This document shows positions 1 through 6,181 of a stretch of 17,192 bases of DNA, one piece after another. Origin of the DNA: JBAZHE01 sp041652555. GTDB lineage: Bacteria; Patescibacteriota; Patescibacteriia; Patescibacteriales; WJLG01. Location: positions 1 through 17,192 of the forward strand of contig JBAZHE010000026.1 in assembly GCA_041652555.1 (NCBI GenBank), read 5' to 3'. Within the stretch, counting starts at the first letter, position 1, and each line of letters opens with the position of its first letter. The translations under genes were made by a program, and so were the position numbers. A model generated the notes under the pieces. It had not been told where the DNA came from. It worked only from the letters and a program-made list of their open reading frames with translations, and did no database searches.

Positions 1-41
1 GTCATCCCCTTTTTATTTTTTAAAATATTTTTTATTAGCAT
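1..41 (-). CDS. Start of next pilus-operon gene (partial, cut by window edge)
   Basis: An ATG at 41-39 shares its A with the TAA stop of the upstream minor pilin gene (TAATG overlap) and opens a frame that runs off the left edge. The 13 visible codons read MLIKNILKNKKGM and then Thr or a similar start. A short basic segment ending in KKG followed by hydrophobic residues is what the leader of a prepilin-like protein (PilX type) would look like, but too little is visible to assign it. The tight stop/start overlap suggests translational coupling in the pilB-pilC-minor pilin operon. Confidence 0.5.
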   Translation of the reverse strand, partial: MLIKNILKNKKGM

Positions 42-658
42 TACAAATTATCTTTTAAATTTCTAATAGAAACTTGGGTGATAAATTCCATAATAATTGC
101 CGGAATAATTTTTGGATTTTGATTTATTAACGCTGTAATTTTTATCAGACGTATATTGGTTATCGTCAGCGGGTAAGCTAGCGACTCAGTATCGCCATCA
201 TAACTACCATTGTAATATTCAAAAATAGGCGTAGAAGAATTAACAATATTATTAAGTAAGGGGGTTATAATTTCATTAGATTGATTATAGGTCAAAGGAT
301 TACCGCTTGGTTTTAAAATTCCCATTTTTAAAATATCAGCACTTAAAAAATAGCGAATTTGCTCCATAAGATTATCGCCGTCAATATCAGAATAATATAT
401 TAAGGAAGATGTGCCGGCCGAAGCTATTGGATAAGCGCCTAAACTGGAAGGAGAAGCGCTACGGAGGCCGGCAGACATAGATTTAAAAGCATTTCTTATT
501 TCCCCTTGCGAATTAAGATTAGCTGATAAAGCATTATTGGAAGTAATGGAGTCTTTGAAAATTTGCAAGGCGGCACCAGTGACCAATAAAAGCGTAAGAA
601 AGGCAATCATTGTTTCAACTAAAGTGAATCCTTTTTTTTTATTTTTTAGTTTTAACAT
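41..658 (-). CDS. Type IV minor prepilin, PilW/PilJ-like
   Basis: This 205-residue protein begins with a basic leader and the class III (prepilin) signal KKG-FTLVE, with Gly10 at -1, Phe11 at +1 and Glu15 at +5. A hydrophobic N-terminal helix follows (about residues 11-34). The prepilin peptidase would cut after Gly10 and the protein would enter the pilus or its tip complex. The globular part carries DIDGDNLME at residues 91-99, an EF-hand-like acidic loop (Asp at 91, 93 and 95, Glu at 99) that could bind calcium. The gene starts 6 bases after the 599-residue minor pilin gene and overlaps the start of the next gene, so it is an operon member. Membership of the prepilin family is clear; the PilW/PilJ subtype is inferred from size and position. 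Confidence 0.85.
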   Translation of the reverse strand: MLKLKNKKKGFTLVETMIAFLTLLLVTGAALQIFKDSITSNNALSANLNSQGEIRNAFKSMSAGLRSASPSSLGAYPIASAGTSSLIYYSDIDGDNLMEQIRYFLSADILKMGILKPSGNPLTYNQSNEIITPLLNNIVNSSTPIFEYYNGSYDGDTESLAYPLTITNIRLIKITALINQNPKIIPAIIMEFITQVSIRNLKDNL

Positions 659-664
659 AAAAAA

Positions 665-2464
665 TTATTCTGGCATTAAAATAGTTTCGTGCTGTTGCCA
701 AGGCAAGGAAATGTCAATATTTTCAATTGATGTTTGAAAAGAATCTTTAGAAATAGTAAGAGTATACGAGCTGGAAGCTAAACCAGTAAAAATCACTTGT
801 CCGGACGGCACGCACAATGAGGAAAAAGTGAAATTAACTTCACTGATGTTGGGAGTAAAAGTACTGCTGGCGGTTTGCAAATATAATTTATAGCGCAGAT
901 AACGGTCGCCGTTATGCTCAGAATTAATATTTAAATCATTTTTAGTATAGTAAGTTCCATCTGTTCCGTCCGGACCTTTAAAATTCCAGGAAGAGTTGTC
1001 ATTGTTAGTGGCAATTTGCAAGCGAATATTGTCCGTGCCGGTTTCTGGAGCCTGATCTTGTGGATAAAAATATAATTGATAAAAATTACTAACTGAGCCG
1101 GTGTCAAAAGAGGAAGATTCCAATTCTCCCGAGTCCGCATAAAACCCGAAAATATCGCGTAGTTTTATTTCTCCGGCAGGATTGTTTGTTTCGACGTCTC
1201 CATTAGAAGAATAATATTTTGTTTGGTCTAAATAATTTTCTTGTCCTGAACCGCCGGACCAGTCCAACTGCCTCAAAAAGCCGCGACCAGTTATCAATTC
1301 TTCGGAAGAAGAAGCTTCTTCCAGCTTTACAGTAGCCCCGGAAAGAGGCAGGTTTGTCCCACCCTGTTTAACCCCCACTAGAAGACTTCTGGGATTCTTT
1401 GAAGCGACGATAAGTTTTACTTCTTGTGACCCGCCCGGCAAAAGGTTTATCGGAATAATTGAATTAGTTCCTGATAAATTATAATCATCATCATTCATTG
1501 TTAAATTATAAGTGTCCCATTCTAAATCATTAATGATTATATCTCCACTAGCTGATGTGAAAAAATTTTGATCATACTTTAGAACATCCGGCTCAGAGCC
1601 GATAATCTTTTCGCCTTTTAAAACAAAATCAACATCGGCAATCGGTGAGCAAGTTTCTGTCACAGTCTGGATGTTTAAAGAACAAACTTCATCTATAGAA
1701 AAACTTATTTGAGTTGCTGTTTGGGCGATAACAGTGGCGTGCGGTTTAACCGGATTAGGATTAGCCGGGTCTCCGGGTAATCGCGTTTGATCTTGAGAAT
1801 AACCGCTTTTACTGACAGAAATTTTATAACTAGCAAATGACGGCGGGACATCTATAATTCGCAAATAGCCATCTTTGTCAGAAACATCATCTATAAGAGT
1901 TGCCGGACTAGTGGAGTTGTTTTCTATATGAACACCAGCATCGGAAATCGGTTGTCCTGAGGCGTTAAAGACGCGGATAAAAAGAGCGCCATTCGTAGAA
2001 GAATTTTCCAAGTTTTTCGGGGCAATAGTTTCCGCATAAACCATCGGTTTAAAACGTTCACTATTTAGCACAGAAATTTTTAGCTCCACTAGTTTATAAT
2101 CGGCCGGAGAAGTATCATTAGGCATTCCATCAATTAGTCCATCAAAAGGATCATCAATATTTCTAACCGTTGTTTCTATAAAAAAATCTGTTTGATCGCG
2201 AGTGATTGTTTTTTTGGCTGTTAGTTTCCCGACTGGAATTCCAGTAAGCAGGCCAACATCAGAGTAAGGCAAATTATGGATGATTTCAAATTGTTCGTTA
2301 GCTAAAGACGCCGAAGCAATCATTAGGCGGGAAAGCCTTATGGTTTGCGTTGAGGCGATAAATATCTGTTGAATGCTAATCGCGATAACTACAAAAATCA
2401 CGACTGTCACCAAGGCTTCAACTAAAGTAAAGCCGGAATTATTTTGTTTAGCTGATAAAAACAT
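665..2464 (-). CDS. Large multidomain type IV minor pilin (PilV-like, probable tip adhesin)
   Basis: This 599-residue protein has a prepilin signal, NNSG-FTLVE (Gly11 at -1, Glu16 at +5), and a hydrophobic helix at about 12-38. It is far longer than ordinary minor pilins (about 150-250 residues). The extension consists of beta-rich modules. A carboxypeptidase-regulatory-like fold lies at about 157-240 (IRVFNASGQPISDAGVHI, then DKDGYLRI and YKISVSKSGY). A second, diverged one lies at about 255-352, and a third starts at about 357 (LPLSGATVKLEE). The third appears interrupted at about 390-550 by a separate beta-sandwich-like module (FDTG, IRLQIATNNDNSSWNFKGPDG, GDRYLRYKLYLQT) and resumes as GQVIFTGLASSSYTLTISKD. 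The gene lies one base after the pilC stop codon. Such modular minor pilins are usually displayed at the pilus tip, so an adhesin role is inferred. Confidence 0.85.
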   Translation of the reverse strand: MFLSAKQNNSGFTLVEALVTVVIFVVIAISIQQIFIASTQTIRLSRLMIASASLANEQFEIIHNLPYSDVGLLTGIPVGKLTAKKTITRDQTDFFIETTVRNIDDPFDGLIDGMPNDTSPADYKLVELKISVLNSERFKPMVYAETIAPKNLENSSTNGALFIRVFNASGQPISDAGVHIENNSTSPATLIDDVSDKDGYLRIIDVPPSFASYKISVSKSGYSQDQTRLPGDPANPNPVKPHATVIAQTATQISFSIDEVCSLNIQTVTETCSPIADVDFVLKGEKIIGSEPDVLKYDQNFFTSASGDIIINDLEWDTYNLTMNDDDYNLSGTNSIIPINLLPGGSQEVKLIVASKNPRSLLVGVKQGGTNLPLSGATVKLEEASSSEELITGRGFLRQLDWSGGSGQENYLDQTKYYSSNGDVETNNPAGEIKLRDIFGFYADSGELESSSFDTGSVSNFYQLYFYPQDQAPETGTDNIRLQIATNNDNSSWNFKGPDGTDGTYYTKNDLNINSEHNGDRYLRYKLYLQTASSTFTPNISEVNFTFSSLCVPSGQVIFTGLASSSYTLTISKDSFQTSIENIDISLPWQQHETILMPE

Positions 2465-2465
2465 T

Positions 2466-3602
2466 TTAAATTGCGGAAGTAATGGAATACATCGGCATAA
2501 TTACCGCTAGCGCCATACCGCCGACGCCGGCGCCTAAAATTAAAATTAAAAGCGGTTCAATGATTGACGGTAAATTTTCCATAATTTGTTCTACTTCTTC
2601 TTCATAAAATTTAGCTAACTCTTCTAAAATACTGTCTATTTCTCCGGTTTGTTCACCAATAATAATCATTTGCGTTACTACTGGAGGGAAAAATTTCGGA
2701 TATTTTTTTATCACTTCGCTAATCTGCCCGCCTCTCTTTATAGATAAGCCGATTTCGGAAACCACTTTACGGTAATGAAGATTTCCCAGAACACTAGCGG
2801 TTATTCTAAAAGTTTCAATAATCATAATATCGGTTTTCAAAAGAGAGCTGGTGGTACGAGCAAAGCGTGCTAAATTAATTTTTTTGACAATACCACTGAT
2901 TATTGGCAGTCGTAAAATCAAGCCTTGAAAAATATATTTTCCCTTAATGGTACGGAGTATTTTTATTAAAAACAAAATTAAAGCGACAGAAACTATCAAA
3001 ACCGGCAATCCGTGTTCTGTTAAAAAACCACTTAAGCCAATCATTATTTTTGTTGCCAAAGGTAGGTCGGCTCCATAATCTTTAAACATATCCATAATTT
3101 TCGGCATAACATAGATCATCATAAAAACCGCCATGCCAGCCATAATACAGATAACAATTACTGGATAGGTAAGGGCGCCACGAACCTTGGCTGTGAGCTC
3201 ATATTGTTTTTTCATCTGAATATAAAGCTGTTTGAAAACTTCTTCCAATTTTCCGGAAAGTTCTCCAGAGGCGACCATATTTACAAACAATTCTTCAAAT
3301 ATATTTGGATAGCATTTTAATGTTTCGGTTAAGCTAGTGCCACCTTCCAGTTTACTAGCGGCCAGTTTTAAAATTTTGGAAAAAGTTTTGCTCTCTGTTT
3401 GTTCGGCTAGAGTGCGAAAAGCGGTTAAAATGGAAATTCCAGAGTGAAGCATCACCCCAAGGTGTTGGACAAAAAATAATTTTTCTCGGAGCGGTACGCT
3501 GGAGTGCATTAAAAGATAAAAATTTATTTTTTCAAAAAAATTTTTTTTCTGGCTGATTTTGGGAGTATTTTTTTCCCAATCTTTTTTAGTTTCTTTGATC
3601 AT
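2466..3602 (-). CDS. pilC: Type IV pilus inner-membrane platform protein PilC
   Basis: PilC is the polytopic membrane platform that couples the PilB ATPase to pilin insertion. The 378-residue protein has two T2SSF domains, at about 40-165 and 245-367, each with the usual signature: GELSGKLEEVF at 113-123 and GEQTGEIDSILEELA at 316-330. Predicted membrane helices lie at about 147-167, 190-215 and 346-372. The length is near the family norm of about 400, with a slightly short N-terminus. It starts 11 bases after pilB. An AAGGA lies upstream but about 14 bases from the ATG, too far for a normal ribosome binding site. The assignment to the PilC/GspF family is secure. Confidence 0.95.
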   Translation of the reverse strand: MIKETKKDWEKNTPKISQKKNFFEKINFYLLMHSSVPLREKLFFVQHLGVMLHSGISILTAFRTLAEQTESKTFSKILKLAASKLEGGTSLTETLKCYPNIFEELFVNMVASGELSGKLEEVFKQLYIQMKKQYELTAKVRGALTYPVIVICIMAGMAVFMMIYVMPKIMDMFKDYGADLPLATKIMIGLSGFLTEHGLPVLIVSVALILFLIKILRTIKGKYIFQGLILRLPIISGIVKKINLARFARTTSSLLKTDIMIIETFRITASVLGNLHYRKVVSEIGLSIKRGGQISEVIKKYPKFFPPVVTQMIIIGEQTGEIDSILEELAKFYEEEVEQIMENLPSIIEPLLILILGAGVGGMALAVIMPMYSITSAI

Positions 3603-3613
3603 AGTATAAAAAT

Positions 3614-5359
3614 TTATTCCTTAGTAACACGCAAAACTTCCTCAATAGAAGTTACTCCATTTACAGCTTTTATAACACCATCTTCTACTAATTTAAGCAT
3701 TCCTTGTTTAATCGCCTCTTTTTCAATTTCGCCGGCATCACAGTTCTTTAAAATTAAGTCAGATATTATCGGAGTCATTTCTAAGACTTCATAAACGCCG
3801 ATACGCCCCTTGTAGCCTGTATTATTACATTTTTTACAACCTTTGCCACGGTAGAAGGAGATTGTTTCAACACCACCTTTACTAGATTTGATAGCGCCTA
3901 CTTTTTCCAGCTTATTTAGAAGTCCGGAAATGTCTAGTTGCTTTTCTAAATCTTCCAAAGTAATTTTAGAAAGTTTATAACTTTCTTTGCAGAAAGGGCA
4001 GATTTTACGGACTAGCCTTTGGGAAATTATTAAATTAGTGGTGGAAGCGATTAAAAATGCAGGGATACCCATTTGTGATAGGCGCGGTAGAGTGGTGGCG
4101 GCGTCATTAGTATGCAAAGTGGATAAAAGTAAATGGCCGGTCATAGCGGCGTGGACAGCGGTTTTAGCGGTTTCTTCATCGCGAATTTCTCCAACCATAA
4201 TAATGTTCGGATCTTGACGCAATAAGGCGCGCAAACCGGAATCAAAGGTAAACCCAATCTTAGAATTTATTTGCGACTGATTAACATGTGGCATGCGATA
4301 TTCAATCGGATCTTCAATTGTGGAAATATTTACGCGTGGTGTGTTCAAGATGCTTAAAATAGTATAAAGTGTAGTAGTTTTTCCGGAACCAGTTGGACCG
4401 GTGACCAAAAGCATTCCGTGCGGTTTGGAAATGTTTCGTTTTACCGCCTCCAGACTGTCCGGCTGGAATCCCAAAGATTCCAGGCTTAAAATTTGGGCGC
4501 GTTCATTTAAAAGACGAATAACGATTTTTTCTCCATCAAAAGCCGGAATAATGGAAACGCGAAAAGATACGTGATATTTTTCCGAGTTTAATTTAAAACG
4601 GCCGTCTTGCGGTAATCGGTGCTCATCAACTTTCAAATTGGAAAGAATCTTGATGCGAGCAACAATTCCGGGATGGACAGACTTTTCCAAAGTCATTACC
4701 GGATTAAGAATGCCGTCGATGCGATAACGGACGATAACGTCTTTTTCTTCCGGCTCAATATGAATATCCGAAGCATCTTTAAAGAGAGCATATTCCAAAA
4801 GGTCATTAACAATACTGACAATTGGCAGGTCCTTGGCTAGATTTTCTAAATTTTCTTCTTTTTCCGCGGAAAAAGAAATCTTATCATCACCGGCACCCTG
4901 TTCAGTAAAGGAACTTAACTCTGTTTTTGAAGATTGGCGATATTGTTTTAAAGAATCGTTGATAATTTCCGGCGCGGTAAGATTTATTTTTAAATCATAG
5001 CCGGTTTTTTTTCTAATAAACTCAAAAATTTCCAAATCTTCCGGATCCAAAACAGCAAGGGAAAGATTTTTTTCCACCAAATCAAAAGCGATAATGGAGT
5101 GAGCAATAGCAATCGGCTCGGGAATAGAAAATAAAGCCTCTTTTTTAATTGTAATGTCTTTAAGGTTTACAAAAGGGACATTAAAAAAGTTGGCCGCTTT
5201 TTCATAAAGACCTTTTTCTTCAATGATGCGTTTTTCTTCCAGATAAATTTCCAAATTTTTGCCGTTTTCTTTGGCCTCCTGCGCTATTTTTTTAAAATCT
5301 TCTTCACTTAATATTTTATTGTCTAGAAGAATGCTTTTTAATTGCTGTTCGTTTAGCAT
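3614..5359 (-). CDS. pilB: Type IV pilus extension ATPase PilB
   Basis: PilB is the hexameric cytoplasmic ATPase that powers pilus assembly. The 581-residue protein has an MshEN/N-terminal domain at about 1-140, the N1-type domain with DASDIHIEP at 195-203, and the GspE/PilB motor. Visible motifs are Walker A GPTGSGKT (321-328), the Asp box TIEDPIEY (347-354), Walker B IIMVGEIRD with Glu391, and the His box STLHTND with His416. A tetracysteine zinc site (Cys454, Cys457, Cys508, Cys511) separates it from PilT retraction ATPases, which lack both this site and the long N-terminus. It is the first gene of the left pilus operon and lies behind a terminator and an extended -10 promoter. All catalytic motifs look intact. 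The ATG has no recognisable ribosome binding site. Confidence 0.97.
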   Translation of the reverse strand: MLNEQQLKSILLDNKILSEEDFKKIAQEAKENGKNLEIYLEEKRIIEEKGLYEKAANFFNVPFVNLKDITIKKEALFSIPEPIAIAHSIIAFDLVEKNLSLAVLDPEDLEIFEFIRKKTGYDLKINLTAPEIINDSLKQYRQSSKTELSSFTEQGAGDDKISFSAEKEENLENLAKDLPIVSIVNDLLEYALFKDASDIHIEPEEKDVIVRYRIDGILNPVMTLEKSVHPGIVARIKILSNLKVDEHRLPQDGRFKLNSEKYHVSFRVSIIPAFDGEKIVIRLLNERAQILSLESLGFQPDSLEAVKRNISKPHGMLLVTGPTGSGKTTTLYTILSILNTPRVNISTIEDPIEYRMPHVNQSQINSKIGFTFDSGLRALLRQDPNIIMVGEIRDEETAKTAVHAAMTGHLLLSTLHTNDAATTLPRLSQMGIPAFLIASTTNLIISQRLVRKICPFCKESYKLSKITLEDLEKQLDISGLLNKLEKVGAIKSSKGGVETISFYRGKGCKKCNNTGYKGRIGVYEVLEMTPIISDLILKNCDAGEIEKEAIKQGMLKLVEDGVIKAVNGVTSIEEVLRVTKE

Positions 5360-5387
5360 AAAATAATTTTAAAATTAAGTTATTTTT

Positions 5388-5396
5388 ATTATAACA
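5388..5396 (-). promoter_or_regulatory. Extended -10 promoter for the pilB operon
   Basis: On the minus strand the sequence reads TGTTATAAT, an extended -10 (TGnTATAAT). The -35 position (about 5411-5416, AAGCTA) is poor, as is usual for extended -10 promoters. The predicted start is near 5381, giving a leader of about 20 bases. It sits between the terminator at 5443-5469 and the pilB start, so pilB-pilC-minor pilins can be transcribed separately from the surface-protein gene. Confidence 0.55.
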
Positions 5397-5442
5397 TATT
5401 TTTATTTTTTTAGCTTACTTTTTTTATTTTTTATATCAAAAT

Positions 5443-5469
5443 AAAGAAGCGGCCATAAACCGCTTCTTT
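5443..5469 (-). terminator. Rho-independent terminator after the surface-protein gene
   Basis: A perfect 10-bp stem (AAAGAAGCGG / CCGCTTCTTT, 5443-5452 with 5460-5469) with a 7-base loop is followed on the minus strand by TTTATTTTGATAT. It lies about 50 bases after the stop codon of the C-terminal part of the surface protein and before pilB. The plus strand also continues into T-rich sequence, so it could act in both directions, although no plus-strand gene is seen. Confidence 0.8.
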
Positions 5470-5483
5470 TAACTTTTCGCCTC

Positions 5484-5512
5484 GGCAGAGTCTCGCGAAT
5501 GCGGACTCTGCC
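5484..5512 (-). other. Strong hairpin just after the surface-protein stop codon
   Basis: GGCAGAGTC at 5484-5492 pairs perfectly with GACTCTGCC at 5504-5512. The stem extends inward by CGC/GCG after a single bulged T (5493), leaving the 4-base loop GAAT, so 12 pairs in total. It has no T-run of its own and lies between the stop codon (5522) and the terminator at 5443-5469. It may protect the mRNA 3' end, act as a second terminator element, or be a dispersed palindromic repeat. Confidence 0.6.
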
Positions 5513-5521
5513 ATTCTAGCT

Positions 5522-6181
5522 CTATCTCTTCGCCCCTGAGTAAGCAATCGCCCGAACCACATCCCATTCTTCAGCCGTTACCGGCGCTTTCTTGTAGATA
5601 TACTTAAACGTCAGAATAGCCACCTTCTCGCTCGACATATTTCTGTTAGCCGGCCTGAGTCCATAGGCCATAACCGTAACCGCGGCATTATCGTTCGCTT
5701 GATTCATATTCGCCTCTCTTAGATATACTTTTTTGAATTGTACCTTGGCTCTGTTTTCAGCCGTTAGACTTCTCTGGGTTGGCCATCTACCATTAGCTAT
5801 TTTAATAATATCTTGCCAATCCAATTCATTCTTCGGTAGTCTGCCGAAGGCAGACCTAAATGAAGCAATACTTCCGCCTCTTTCTCCGGCACCGATGATT
5901 AATGTTGTCGGAGTGCCATTATGAGTGAAATAGGCAATATTGTATTTATCATCTTGGGTTAACACTCTCTCGGCTAGAGCAGATATCTTGTCATATATTT
6001 TTTTAGTAATCTCAGAGAGGTTAACAAACTGAACCTGTTCTCTAACCTGTTTAGCTTCCTCTTGGCTCACCTGGTCAACAATGCTTCCGGCTAGACCATA
6101 GAGCGTGGTGTAATTGCCGTTGGTATTAGTATTGTTGTTTGGTGTTAGTATTTTCTGTTTGTTCTTCATTAGTATTGCCAT
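5522..6181 (-). CDS. C-terminal repeat domain of the giant surface protein, in a shifted frame
   Basis: This frame encodes up to 219 residues from the first ATG but is most likely the 3' part of the upstream 1,617-codon gene rather than a free gene. The Asn/Thr linker of that gene continues here as NNNTNTNGN from residue 15, while the first dozen residues (MAILMKNKQKIL) look like an off-frame reading. There is no signal peptide. From about residue 79 it holds tandem helical-looking repeats of about 42 residues: 79-121, 122-164, 165-205 and a partial copy at 206-219. Shared marks are a W/N start, IA-x-G, TP/RP, an ER/EK pair and F-x-x-x-[FY]. I associate this pattern (GTPTT, GAGER, WQDIIKIANGRWP, NDNAAV, MAYGLRP, AIAYSGA) with the C-termini of Patescibacteria surface proteins. 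Its exact role is unknown; cell-envelope attachment is a guess. Confidence 0.75.
   Translation of the reverse strand: MAILMKNKQKILTPNNNTNTNGNYTTLYGLAGSIVDQVSQEEAKQVREQVQFVNLSEITKKIYDKISALAERVLTQDDKYNIAYFTHNGTPTTLIIGAGERGGSIASFRSAFGRLPKNELDWQDIIKIANGRWPTQRSLTAENRAKVQFKKVYLREANMNQANDNAAVTVMAYGLRPANRNMSSEKVAILTFKYIYKKAPVTAEEWDVVRAIAYSGAKR

Noticed and set aside
5839..5855. Perfect 7-bp hairpin GTCTGCC/GGCAGAC inside the C-terminal domain coding region
   Set aside because: It is in coding sequence (R-S-A-F-G-R), has no T-run, and is short enough to be chance; no second copy was seen in the window.
5522..6181. The 219-codon frame as an independent gene
   Set aside because: It has no signal peptide, no promoter or binding site of its own, an off-frame-looking N-terminus, and the upstream linker continues in it; a frameshifted C-terminus is more likely, although re-initiation cannot be excluded.
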